14,007 nt of DNA from QS-5-54-17 sp964489295 (GCA_964489295.1 CAZAXT010000018.1:1-14007), one strand, 5' to 3'. Positions 6,058 to 13,820 are shown, numbered from the stretch's first letter. Numbers and translations: made by a program. The notes: generated by a model not told the origin, from the sequence alone.

Positions 6058-6951
6058 ATGCCAAAACAAACACGAGAAACACAACCGAATCAGTCACACC
6101 GGCCGGTGCTTTTGAACGCGGTCATGGAATTGCTTGACCCCAAACCCGGCGAACGGTACATGGATTTGACCGCCGGATATGGCGGTCACGCCCGAGCCGT
6201 TATGGAACAAACCGGATATTCCGCCGACCATGTGTTGGTGGACCGTGACGCCGAAGCGGTTACATACCTCAAAACGCACAGTGCCACCGAAGGAGTAACC
6301 GTTAGTCATAATGATTATGAAACGGTGTTACGTGAGTTGAATGACGAGGAGGGTTTCGATCTCGTGTTGCTGGATTTAGGCGTGTCGTCACCGCAGCTTG
6401 ACAATGCAGAACGCGGATTCGGTTTTTCGAATGAAGGGCCGCTTGATATGCGGATGGATCAGACGCGCGGCATCACCGCGGCCGAGTTGCTCGAGCGTCT
6501 CCAAGAACGCGATATCGCCGACATCTTGTGGCGTTACGGGGAAGAACGGCAATCACGGGCTATCGCCCGGGAGATCGTCCGCAACCGACCGATCGAATCC
6601 ACGGCCCGATTAGCCGATATCGTTGCCCGGGCGTACAAAGGGAAAAGCCGCATACACCCGGCAACCCGGACGTTCCAGGCGCTCCGCATCGCTGTCAACG
6701 ATGAATTAGGTCAACTGGAACGATCTCTACCCGAAGTCGAATCCGTATTACGTCCCGATGGACGGATGGCGGTCATCAGTTTCCATAGCCTGGAAGACCG
6801 CATCGTCAAACGATTCGTCACCGGCAGCAGCCTGGAACCGCTTCATACGTCGGTTATCCAAGGCAAAACGAATGATGTTTCCAACCCGCGCGCCCGCAGC
6901 GCCAAACTCCGGGCGGCGATGAAAAATACAAACGGTCGATCCGGAACCTGA
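6058..6951 (+). CDS. rsmH: 16S rRNA (cytosine-N4) methyltransferase RsmH (MraW)
   Basis: Transfers a methyl group from S-adenosylmethionine to N4 of C1402 (E. coli numbering) in 16S rRNA. The 297-aa product has the usual length and motif order: HRPVLLNAVMELL (14-26), SAM-binding DLTAGYGGHA (36-45), acidic VDRD (61-64), DLGVSSPQLD (106-115), GPLDMRMD (127-134), HPATRTFQALRIAVNDEL beginning at 200, and SFHSLEDRIVKRF beginning at 241. The basic C-terminal tail resembles the rRNA-contacting end of the family. Start ATG has AGGTGG (6045-6050) 7 nt upstream. It follows mraZ as in most dcw clusters. Its stop is 35 nt before the 26-codon ORF. Confidence 0.97.
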   Translation: MPKQTRETQPNQSHRPVLLNAVMELLDPKPGERYMDLTAGYGGHARAVMEQTGYSADHVLVDRDAEAVTYLKTHSATEGVTVSHNDYETVLRELNDEEGFDLVLLDLGVSSPQLDNAERGFGFSNEGPLDMRMDQTRGITAAELLERLQERDIADILWRYGEERQSRAIAREIVRNRPIESTARLADIVARAYKGKSRIHPATRTFQALRIAVNDELGQLERSLPEVESVLRPDGRMAVISFHSLEDRIVKRFVTGSSLEPLHTSVIQGKTNDVSNPRARSAKLRAAMKNTNGRSGT

Positions 6952-6986
6952 TCCGGATGAAAAACAAACACAAAAAGGAGGTAAGT

Positions 6987-7067
6987 ATGTCTATCAAAGT
7001 AAAAGCGAGTGCCAGTAACGCCAAGGCACAAAAAGTCAACGTCAAAGTTCTCGAGCCGGCCGCCTAA
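6987..7067 (+). CDS. 26-aa small ORF between rsmH and ftsL
   Basis: ATG preceded by AAAAAGGAGGT, with GGAGG at 6977-6981 and 5-nt spacing. This is the best anti-Shine-Dalgarno match in the window. The 26-residue product is basic and simple: alternating small, Lys and Val residues, no Cys, no aromatic residue, ending LEPAA. It sits 35 nt after rsmH and is followed 13 nt later by a long RNA hairpin (7081-7130). It could be a leader peptide whose translation sets the state of the downstream hairpins, or a tiny functional protein of the cluster. No known dcw gene matches it. It is too short for conservation to be judged here. Confidence 0.5.
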   Translation: MSIKVKASASNAKAQKVNVKVLEPAA

Positions 7068-7080
7068 GGCGGACTCCCGA

Positions 7081-7130
7081 CGCGCGGACCGCACCTTCCA
7101 GATGTAACATGGGAGGTGCCGGGTCGTGCG
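7081..7130 (+). other. Long hairpin after the 26-aa ORF
   Basis: Lower stem 7081-7090 pairs with 7121-7130 (7 bp with wobbles, one A-G mismatch, 2 bp). After a bulged C the upper stem GCACCTTCC (7091-7099) pairs with GGGAGGTGC (7111-7119), and a short ATG/CAT closes a small loop. No T-tract follows, so this is unlikely to be an intrinsic terminator. The 3' arm contains GGAGGTG, a ribosome-site-like sequence hidden in the stem. Placement suggests control of ftsL-ftsI translation or an RNA processing site. Confidence 0.6.
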
Positions 7131-7161
7131 TGCATAAAACCAAAACAAACACTAAACAACA

Positions 7162-7183
7162 CCCGCGCTACAGAGTCCGCGGG
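7162..7183 (+). other. Second hairpin just before the ftsL ribosome site
   Basis: CCCGCG (7162-7167) pairs perfectly with CGCGGG (7178-7183) around a 10-nt loop. The ftsL ribosome-site-like GAGGA is at 7185-7189, immediately 3' of the stem. With the 7081-7130 hairpin it gives two G/C-rich structures separated by an A/C-rich linker (7136-7160). Confidence 0.55.
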
Positions 7184-7202
7184 CGAGGAAAACAAAAACA
7201 CC

Positions 7203-7547
7203 ATGTATCAACAACAAGCAATCATGAGACAACAGCGGGCGCGCCGTATGCGCCGCAACCGTGATGTGAATGCCCATGCGGCCAGCAAAACATTGGGGCC
7301 GCTGACTTCTACATTGTTCCTGGTCGTAATCGTGGGCGTATTGTCGCTTTTGTATCTGACCCAGGTGACCAAAACCAGCACACTGGGATATCAGATTAAT
7401 GATCTCAACCAAGAGCAGGAAGCGCTGGTTGAACAACAGCAAGAGCTGCAAGTGGAGGCGGCTCGCCTGCAATCCGTCGGACGTGTAGAAAATTCCGGTG
7501 TCGCGGCGGAACTGGAGCCCGAAACCGATGTAAGCTATGACCGATAG
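7203..7547 (+). CDS. ftsL: FtsL-like divisome protein
   Basis: Small bitopic membrane protein that, with FtsQ and FtsB-type partners, activates FtsWI in septal wall synthesis. The chosen ATG gives 114 aa. It has a strongly basic cytoplasmic tail (residues 9-20 rich in Arg), one membrane segment at about 34-54, then a Leu/Gln/Glu heptad-like coiled coil at about 61-92 and a short acidic end. This topology and size, and the position just before ftsI, make the call; sequence identity of FtsL is always low. The upstream GTG at 7116 would add 29 residues but lies in the 3' arm of the hairpin and lacks its own ribosome site. GAGGA (7185-7189) precedes the ATG at 13-nt spacing, rather long. The end overlaps ftsI by 11 nt. 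Confidence 0.8.
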   Translation: MYQQQAIMRQQRARRMRRNRDVNAHAASKTLGPLTSTLFLVVIVGVLSLLYLTQVTKTSTLGYQINDLNQEQEALVEQQQELQVEAARLQSVGRVENSGVAAELEPETDVSYDR

Positions 7548-9261
7548 CCATTCCCGGATAACGATTCTCGGTATCGTACTCCTGCTGCTCGCCGCGGCAG
7601 TGGTACTGCGTTTGGGGTATTTGCAGCTGCTCCGCTATGACCATTTTTCGGTGCTGGCAACACAATCCCAATCCCGAAAATTTGAAATACCCACTCAGCG
7701 GGGCGGGATATTTATGCAAGATCGCGGACAGCTAGTACCCGTGGCCATGAATCGCAACCTGAAAACGCTGTACGCGGACACGCGCTACATATATAACCAA
7801 TCGCGCGTGGTGCGGGAACTGGAAAATATAACCGGCACGAACTACGCCCAGGAACTATCACAGGCAGACGGATATACGGTTCTTGAAAAAGAAATGCAAT
7901 ACGAAACGGCCCAAAAAGTCCAGGAGCTCGGACTTTCCGGTGTCGGATTGAGCGATAATTACACACGAGTGTACCCCGAAGGTGTGCTGGGAGCACAACT
8001 GCTCGGTTTCGTGAATCAGGACGGAACGGGGCAATACGGGGTAGAGGGTGCTCTTGACGATAGACTCTCGGGCACGACGGGACTTTTGGCAGCCGAAACT
8101 GATGCTCGCGGTCTTCCCATCGCTTCGGAGGAAAACATCCAGCGACGCGCCAGGGACGGGCAGGATGTCGTGTTAACCGTCGACCGGAACGTACAGGCGT
8201 TCGCGGAATCGGCGCTCAAAAAAGGCGTAAAGGAGACCGGTGCGCAATCCGGTCACGTCGTGATCATGGATCCTGATTCGGGGCGAGTTTCGGCTATGGC
8301 CAACTACCCGACCTATGATCCGAATACGTATCAAAACGTGGAAGATTATCAGCGGTTCCGGAATGTCACGGTCAGTCAGAAGTTCGAAGCCGGCTCCGTT
8401 TTTAAACCGTTCACCATGGCAGCCGGATTGGATTCTGGCAGCGTGACTCCTAATGAATCCTATTATGATTCGGGTTCGGTACAAGTCGGGGATTATCGCA
8501 TTACCAACGCGCTGGGCGGTGACGAGCCTCGCACCATGACTGAAGTTATCACCAATTCCGTGAACACCGGTGCGGTATATGTGCTCAAACAACTGAGTGA
8601 TGAGTCCGACGGATCACATATCTCGGCTGCCGACAAACGGACATTATACAATTACTTCACCAATCGGTTTCATTTGGCCCGCCCGACCGGTATTGCACAA
8701 CCGGGCGAACCGACGCTCAGTATGGACACACCAGACGAAGTTAGCGATGTAAATTATGCCAATATGACGTTCGGACAGGGTATATCGACGACTATGTTGC
8801 GTATGACCAGTTCCATGAGCGCCGTTATTAACGGCGGAACGTTACATGCACCCCATCTGGTTGACTTCTATCGTTCCACTGACGAAAAAGACGCTCGAAA
8901 CGTATCCAAGCACGTGGTGGACGATAATGTAGTTTCTGATAAAACCTCACAACAGATCCGGACTATGATGGAGACAGTAGTCGAACGGGGCGGAGGGTTC
9001 GGCGCCCGGGTCGATGGGTACCGGGTAGCCGGCAAGACCGGAACCGCCCAGATTCCCCATCCTGATGGCGGGTATTACGAAGACAAAGAGATCGGCACCT
9101 TTATCGGGTTCGCGCCGGTCGAAGACCCGGAATACATCATGATGGTTCGCATGGACCAACCGACCATACCCGGCTTTGCCGGATCTGTAGCAGCCGGCCC
9201 CGTATTCGGGGATATTATGAAGCAGTTGCTTCACTACAAGGGTGTTCCACCGTCGCAATAG
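7537..9261 (+). CDS. ftsI: Septal peptidoglycan transpeptidase FtsI (class B PBP, PBP3-type)
   Basis: Crosslinks septal peptidoglycan with FtsW. The 574-aa product has a short cytoplasmic N-terminus, a membrane anchor (about 8-28), the class B PBP dimerisation region starting at RGGIFMQDRG (55-64), and a transpeptidase domain. All three active-site motifs are present: SVFK (287-290, nucleophile Ser287), SVN (341-343) and KTGT (500-503). Length is normal for FtsI/SpoVD-like proteins; no C-terminal PASTA repeats are visible, since the chain ends shortly after the catalytic domain. It overlaps ftsL by 11 nt, which implies translational coupling. The murE, murF and murD genes often found next are not here. 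Confidence 0.96.
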   Translation: MTDSHSRITILGIVLLLLAAAVVLRLGYLQLLRYDHFSVLATQSQSRKFEIPTQRGGIFMQDRGQLVPVAMNRNLKTLYADTRYIYNQSRVVRELENITGTNYAQELSQADGYTVLEKEMQYETAQKVQELGLSGVGLSDNYTRVYPEGVLGAQLLGFVNQDGTGQYGVEGALDDRLSGTTGLLAAETDARGLPIASEENIQRRARDGQDVVLTVDRNVQAFAESALKKGVKETGAQSGHVVIMDPDSGRVSAMANYPTYDPNTYQNVEDYQRFRNVTVSQKFEAGSVFKPFTMAAGLDSGSVTPNESYYDSGSVQVGDYRITNALGGDEPRTMTEVITNSVNTGAVYVLKQLSDESDGSHISAADKRTLYNYFTNRFHLARPTGIAQPGEPTLSMDTPDEVSDVNYANMTFGQGISTTMLRMTSSMSAVINGGTLHAPHLVDFYRSTDEKDARNVSKHVVDDNVVSDKTSQQIRTMMETVVERGGGFGARVDGYRVAGKTGTAQIPHPDGGYYEDKEIGTFIGFAPVEDPEYIMMVRMDQPTIPGFAGSVAAGPVFGDIMKQLLHYKGVPPSQ

Positions 9262-9298
9262 ATGCTATATTTAACAATAGAAGGATAAAAAAAGCAAT

Positions 9299-10354
9299 AT
9301 GAATACGATATCCGAACAGCTGCAACAATCGATCGTCATTGATCCGCAAATGGTGTTGTGGCTTATGCTGGCCGCGCTGGCCGGATTCGTTCTGGCTACG
9401 ACACTAACGCCGGTATATACGTACTTCGCGTTCACATACAAAGCATGGAAACGGGTTCGTGAATCCTCCACATCGGGAGAGAAGGCGCCGATATTCCATA
9501 AGCTGCATGAAGAGAAACACAAACGTAACATTCCGACCATGGCGGGAGTCGTAATCGTCGTCTCAGTGGCGGTGATCACGCTGCTTTTCAATTATGATCA
9601 AGCCCAGACCCTTCTTCCATTACTAGCGTTGATAGCTGCTGGAACAGTCGGTTTGATAGATGATTTCATCAATATCCGCGGCCAGGGAACCGGTGTCGCG
9701 GGTTTGCGGTCGCAACTTAAGTTTCTGCTTATCCTGGCTATTGCTACCGGGATCAGCGTATATGCGTTCGTTAAACTCGAATACATCAGTATCGCTGTGC
9801 CGTTCTTGGAACAGGTACCGTTAGGATGGGGGTTGGTTCCGCTCTTCATCCTGGTAATCCTGGCCACGGCCAACGCGGTTAACATTACCGATGGTCTGGA
9901 CGGTCTGGCAGGTGGGTTGTCAACTATCGTATTCGGTATTTATTCCATCATCGCACTTTTACAGGGTAATATCGGGATCGCGGTATTCTGCGCCACGGTC
10001 GTAGGGGTCATGCTCTCGTACACGTGGTTTAACATATATCCGGCACGGTTTTTCATGGGGGATACCGGTTCGTTCGCTCTGGGTGCGACTTTGGGCGTAA
10101 TCGCGTTGCTGACCGATACGGTGCTGTTGTTGCCGATTATCGGTGCGGTCTTCGTACTCGAAGCCGGTTCCAGCAGCATCCAGCTACTTTCCAAACGATT
10201 CCGTGGCCGTAAGATTTTCCGGTCCGCACCATTGCATCATCATTTCGAAGCGCTCGGATGGCCCGAAACCAAAGTCACGATGCGGTTCTGGGTACTGGGT
10301 GCCATGTCCGGGGCGATCGGATTGGTAATCGCCATACTGGGAGGGCAACTGTAA
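9299..10354 (+). CDS. mraY: Phospho-N-acetylmuramoyl-pentapeptide transferase MraY
   Basis: Integral membrane enzyme that moves phospho-MurNAc-pentapeptide from UDP to undecaprenyl phosphate, making lipid I. The 351-aa polytopic protein shows the family signatures: DDF (121-123), NAVNITDGLDGLAGG (192-206), the Mg-binding and catalytic MGDTGS with Asp255, and PLHHHFEALGW with His313-His315. Membrane segments run through the whole chain. ATG with a distant AAGGA (9280-9284, about 14 nt upstream). The 38-nt gap after ftsI and same strand place it in one operon. Confidence 0.96.
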   Translation: MNTISEQLQQSIVIDPQMVLWLMLAALAGFVLATTLTPVYTYFAFTYKAWKRVRESSTSGEKAPIFHKLHEEKHKRNIPTMAGVVIVVSVAVITLLFNYDQAQTLLPLLALIAAGTVGLIDDFINIRGQGTGVAGLRSQLKFLLILAIATGISVYAFVKLEYISIAVPFLEQVPLGWGLVPLFILVILATANAVNITDGLDGLAGGLSTIVFGIYSIIALLQGNIGIAVFCATVVGVMLSYTWFNIYPARFFMGDTGSFALGATLGVIALLTDTVLLLPIIGAVFVLEAGSSSIQLLSKRFRGRKIFRSAPLHHHFEALGWPETKVTMRFWVLGAMSGAIGLVIAILGGQL

Positions 10355-10399
10355 CCTTGCTGTACCAAATTAGTAAATAAACACAATTGATAGTCATCC

Positions 10400-11632
10400 G
10401 TGAACACACAAACACGCTCACAAAACCAAAACACTACCACATCCTATCGTCGTCCTCACCGGCCTGATACCAGTTTGATCTTGTTGATCGGGATTTTACT
10501 GGCGATCGGAGTCGTGGTGATTTACTCCATCAGTCCTATTCTGAGTCGCGAGCTGCTCAGTGAGGGGAGTGAGAATTACTTCGCCTATGCACAACTGCGG
10601 CACATCGCGGTGGGTATCGTTGTGTTCGCTATAGCCACGCGGATTCCACTTTCGTGGTGGCGGAAATTATTGCCCTGGATAGCGCTGGGAACGGCGCTGT
10701 GTTTCATATTGATGCTAACGCCATTGGGGGTAAGTTCGGGTGGAGCAACCCGTTGGTTGGGTGTGCCACCGTTTACATTCCAGCCGGTCGAACTGGCCAA
10801 ATTCACATTGGTTATCGGTGCCGCGGCATGGTTCAGCGGGCTCAAGGATGGGGAAGTGAAACAATTTTCGTACGCGTTCATACCGCTCCTGGCCGGTTTG
10901 GGAGGCTTGGCGGGATTCGTGGTTTTACACCAGGAAGATCTGGGTTCGATGTTAGTGCTGGCCGCGATTGCCGGCTCGATCTTCTTTACTGCCGGAGCGC
11001 CAGTGCGGCAGATCGGCTATTTGTGCGGTATCGGATTGGCGGGTGTCATCCTCAGTATCGTGCTGGCGCCGCACCGTATCGAACGGTTGCGAACATTTTT
11101 TAATCCCGAAGACGGACTAGCTCAGAGCAGTTATCATCTTCACCAGGCTTTGATCGCGGTCGGATCCGGTGGCCTGTTCGGGCTGGGGCTCGGAGAGAGT
11201 GTCCAGGTATACGGATATTTACCCGAAGCAGCGAACGATTCGATTTTCGCTATCATCGGAGAAACCTTCGGGTTGTTCGGCGCGCTATTCGTGGTCGCGT
11301 TGTTTGTATTGCTGGTGTACCGATGTTTGATGGTTGCTCAAACCGCCCAGGATCGCTTCGGGAGTTATATCGCGCTCGGTATCGGCGTGTGGATCGGCGC
11401 CCAGGCCTTGATCAATATGATGGCCATGATCGGAATTATACCGCTAACCGGGATCACGCTCCCATTGGTCAGTTACGGCGGCTCAAGTCTGCTGTTTGTT
11501 ATGCTGGCTATGGGCGTTGTCACCCACATATCGAAACATACGGTAAGGAGTCAACATGAAAATCGTACTCACCGGGGGAGGAACCGGCGGACACATCATT
11601 CCGCTCTCAGTAGTCGCCCGGGCACTCTCTGA
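10400..11632 (+). CDS. ftsW: Septal peptidoglycan glycosyltransferase FtsW (SEDS family)
   Basis: Polymerises lipid II into septal glycan with FtsI. The 410-aa polytopic SEDS protein has a hydrophilic N-terminal 25 residues rich in Asn, Gln, Thr and Arg, then membrane segments throughout. Signatures include GATRWLGVPPFTFQPVE, the conserved acidic residue Asp280 in PEAANDSIFA, and LPLVSYGGSSLLF (Ser358-Ser363 region). The start is GTG with no clear ribosome site; its first 13 codons are A/C-rich, like the leaders of this operon. The C-terminal tail overlaps murG by 77 nt, unusually long, and its last ~25 residues are basic and low in identity to the family. A RodA-type role is possible, but the gene order between mraY and murG supports FtsW. 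Confidence 0.92.
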   Translation: MNTQTRSQNQNTTTSYRRPHRPDTSLILLIGILLAIGVVVIYSISPILSRELLSEGSENYFAYAQLRHIAVGIVVFAIATRIPLSWWRKLLPWIALGTALCFILMLTPLGVSSGGATRWLGVPPFTFQPVELAKFTLVIGAAAWFSGLKDGEVKQFSYAFIPLLAGLGGLAGFVVLHQEDLGSMLVLAAIAGSIFFTAGAPVRQIGYLCGIGLAGVILSIVLAPHRIERLRTFFNPEDGLAQSSYHLHQALIAVGSGGLFGLGLGESVQVYGYLPEAANDSIFAIIGETFGLFGALFVVALFVLLVYRCLMVAQTAQDRFGSYIALGIGVWIGAQALINMMAMIGIIPLTGITLPLVSYGGSSLLFVMLAMGVVTHISKHTVRSQHENRTHRGRNRRTHHSALSSRPGTL

Positions 11633-12629
11633 CCGGGAATCCGAACACGAATTACACTACATCGGCGAAGGTTCTGATATGGAATATCGGTTGCTCCCCT
11701 GTGGGGAGAGGTTGATGTGCCATACCGTGCTTTCGGGGAAGTTCCGGCGGTATCACGGGGATTCGTTGTGGCAGCACCTACGGGACGTGCCGACGCTCAT
11801 GCGGAATGTACGAGACGGGTTCAGAGTAATAATCGGATTATTCCAAACCCTCGTCCTGTTCATCCGGATCCGGCCGGATGTCGTGTTTTCCAAGGGCGGA
11901 TATACGGCATTGCCGGTCGGGTTAGCGGCGGCATGTTGTCGTATTCGGCTCGTGACCCATGATTCGGATGTAGTACCGGGGCTTACCAATCGCATATTGC
12001 GCCGATTCGCGACGGAAATCGCCTGCGGGTTTCCCCGGGACGGAAGTACGTTTACCGGCAATCCGGTCAATCCAGAATTCCGTGCTCTACAACCCATAGC
12101 CCGTGAAACGGACAAGCCGGTGATTTTGTTCATGGGCGGCAGTCAGGGCGCGCGAATTATCAATCGGTTTGTGTTTGAATATCTGGACCGGTTATACACA
12201 CAATACACGGTGCTTCACATCACTGGTCAGAGCGATTTCGTTAACGCACCGCGATCACGCCCGGATTATCAGGTGTACGATTTCGTGGAACCGGCCGTTA
12301 TGGGGCGGTTGCTGAAATCTGCCGATGTAGTGGTTTCCCGGGCCGGCGCCAATGCGATCGCCGAATTGGCGGCGGTCCAAGCAGCCACCATTTTGATTCC
12401 CGGTCAGCAGATGACCGGTGGCCAGCAACTCGCCAATGCGAGCGCTGTGGCTGATCAAAACGCAGCCTATGTACTGCACGAACAGGATTTAAACGAAGAG
12501 ACGTTTCTGCGTGCCGTCGAACACGTATTGGAACACAAACAGCAATACGCAGCGGCTATCCATACCTTATACCGTCCCGACGCAGCCCGGGAATTAGCTG
12601 ATTTGATCACGAAAGGTAGCGAGACATGA
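11556..12629 (+). CDS. murG: Lipid II synthase MurG (UDP-GlcNAc transferase)
   Basis: Peripheral cytoplasmic glycosyltransferase adding GlcNAc to lipid I. The 357-aa product shows GGGTGGH (7-13), KGGYTALPVGLA in the N-domain, GGSQGA (194-199) between the two Rossmann domains, and Glu270 with GGQQLANA beginning at 288 for UDP-GlcNAc binding. The usual HEQN/HESD segment reads HDSD (135-138), a variant. ATG has a good ribosome site (AAGGAG) 6 nt upstream, lying within ftsW. It overlaps ftsQ by 4 nt (ATGA), which implies coupled translation. Confidence 0.96.
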   Translation: MKIVLTGGGTGGHIIPLSVVARALSDRESEHELHYIGEGSDMEYRLLPCGERLMCHTVLSGKFRRYHGDSLWQHLRDVPTLMRNVRDGFRVIIGLFQTLVLFIRIRPDVVFSKGGYTALPVGLAAACCRIRLVTHDSDVVPGLTNRILRRFATEIACGFPRDGSTFTGNPVNPEFRALQPIARETDKPVILFMGGSQGARIINRFVFEYLDRLYTQYTVLHITGQSDFVNAPRSRPDYQVYDFVEPAVMGRLLKSADVVVSRAGANAIAELAAVQAATILIPGQQMTGGQQLANASAVADQNAAYVLHEQDLNEETFLRAVEHVLEHKQQYAAAIHTLYRPDAARELADLITKGSET

Positions 12630-13414
12630 GCAGAAAACGACGGAGGACGAACAGACAACGATCGTCGTCCACCGAAGGGTTTACGGCCCGTTATTATCGA
12701 AGCAATACGCGGAAACGCGACTCAGCCGTCCCCGGTTGGAAAATGGGTGCGGCATGTGTGTGCATGCTCGGTGTCATTGGCGCCGTGTGGATATTTGGCC
12801 GGGTAGAAACGGTGGAAGTAACCGGAACGAACGACACCGCCATTAAAAATGAACTCACCGAACAAATACAACGCGACTACACGTTTTTGTGGGAAGCATA
12901 CACTCGATCGCCCGGGAAAACCCTCGTGTATCCCGATATGGTGGCGGACGTGGATGTATCGCCCCGATGGCGAAACCAGCAACTCGTGGCCGCGGTTACC
13001 ATGCATCAACCGGCTGTATTGTGGCGAACCGGGGATACGGTATACGCGGTTGGCCGGGAAGGGTATGTGTTGCGAAACGTTTCCGATCCTGACAAGGTAG
13101 ACGCGCCGCTCGTCCACGATGCATCCGATCTTCCGACCGAAGTAGGGGAGCATGTGGTACCGGAACATTTCATATCGTTTACCCGTCGTGTTGCCGATGC
13201 GGATTTGTCGATCACCCGGCTGCGGATCATTAATACGACCAGTGAACTCTATGCTGATCTTGCAGGGGGGTATTATGTGCGGTTCGATACGACCGGTTCG
13301 GCCAAAACCCAGCTGGAAAACGTTATGCGTGTCCAGCAAACGGCTCGCGACCAAGGCGAGACAATCGATCAATACATAGATGTCCGTCTGCCGTATAAGG
13401 CGTACTATAAGTAG
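12626..13414 (+). CDS. ftsQ: FtsQ/DivIB-type division protein
   Basis: Bitopic divisome protein that recruits FtsL/FtsB and regulates septal synthesis. The 262-aa product has a very basic, Arg/Ser-rich cytoplasmic tail (1-34), one membrane segment at about 38-58, then a POTRA-like start (VETVEVTGTNDT, 60-71) and an extracytoplasmic beta domain, ending YIDVRLPYKAYYK, close to the IDLR..KVYWK-type end of FtsQ. Start overlaps the murG stop (ATGA). It is the last gene of the cluster in view. ftsA and ftsZ, which often follow, are not present within the next 590 bp. A 232-codon frame on the opposite strand is its shadow. Confidence 0.9.
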   Translation: MSRKRRRTNRQRSSSTEGFTARYYRSNTRKRDSAVPGWKMGAACVCMLGVIGAVWIFGRVETVEVTGTNDTAIKNELTEQIQRDYTFLWEAYTRSPGKTLVYPDMVADVDVSPRWRNQQLVAAVTMHQPAVLWRTGDTVYAVGREGYVLRNVSDPDKVDAPLVHDASDLPTEVGEHVVPEHFISFTRRVADADLSITRLRIINTTSELYADLAGGYYVRFDTTGSAKTQLENVMRVQQTARDQGETIDQYIDVRLPYKAYYK

Positions 13415-13623
13415 TAACACGCGACGTACAGAAAAAAGAGGAAAAGAAAAACAGGTTTAAATACACAGCCTGTCGTCGGACGGATTCCAATCTCAGTATT
13501 TCAGTTTCCGTAGAAGGGGAGCCGACCCCGCCCTGCTCTGTTTTTGTTCGGTTTGTGTTCATGTATGGCTATATACCCAAGTTGTTAACGGAAAAAAATA
13601 TATTAAAATAATCAAAACATTAT

Positions 13624-13770
13624 ATGTCAAACAAGAAAAAAAGGAGAGTAGAGAATAGGAAAGAGGGTGTGTCAAAATATGCACAAGCCAACCAGGATAT
13701 ACGAATATGTTGTGGAAAATGTGATATATATCACACCCGGCATGTACAATATAAATCACATACGTGGTAG
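13624..13770 (+). CDS. Doubtful 48-aa ORF with CxxC-H motif
   Basis: ATG to TAG, 48 codons. The N-terminus is very basic (KKKRR), followed by ICCGKCDIYH (28-37) with further His at 40 and 46, resembling a small zinc ribbon half. No ribosome site precedes the ATG, and the 3' half of the ORF overlaps a perfect palindrome likely to be an operator. Base composition is the same as the surrounding AT-rich spacer. It may be a chance frame. Confidence 0.2.
   Translation: MSNKKKRRVENRKEGVSKYAQANQDIRICCGKCDIYHTRHVQYKSHTW
13720..13735. promoter_or_regulatory. CRP/FNR-like palindromic operator
   Basis: TGTGATATATATCACA is a perfect 16-bp palindrome fitting TGTGA-N6-TCACA, the CRP-family consensus. It is preceded by GAAAA. 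It lies about 305 bp after ftsQ. The motif is established for CRP-type regulators in other bacteria; whether this organism has one is not visible here. Confidence 0.5.
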
Positions 13771-13788
13771 TGCTGTTGGCAATACGCA

Positions 13789-13820
13789 ACCGTGCAGTAC
13801 GGAATTTTTTACTGCGCGGT
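13789..13820. other. Strong stem-loop in the spacer after ftsQ
   Basis: ACCGTGCAGTA (13789-13799) pairs with TACTGCGCGGT (13810-13820): 11 bp with a single T-G wobble and a 10-nt loop that contains the T-run. No T-run follows on either side, so it is not a standard intrinsic terminator. It is 375 nt beyond ftsQ. Confidence 0.45.

Noticed and set aside
7126..7137. GTG-CGT-GCA-TAA minimal ORF preceded by GGAGG, and an ATG-TAA start-stop at 7102-7107
   Set aside because: Too short to judge; the GGAGG is inside the hairpin stem. Kept only as context for the small-ORF/hairpin finding.
7116..7202. Upstream GTG start for ftsL
   Set aside because: It would add 29 residues encoded partly by hairpin and A/C-rich linker. 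The 7203 ATG gives a normal FtsL tail and has GAGGA upstream.
7109..7264. 51-codon frame in another register before and into ftsL
   Set aside because: It starts in the hairpin loop without a ribosome site and overlaps ftsL. Composition follows the A/C-rich linker, so chance is likely.
12722..13420. 232-codon open frame on the minus strand
   Set aside because: It lies antisense to ftsQ over nearly its whole length. FtsQ has a recognisable topology and end motif and is in the operon. The long open frame is a shadow.
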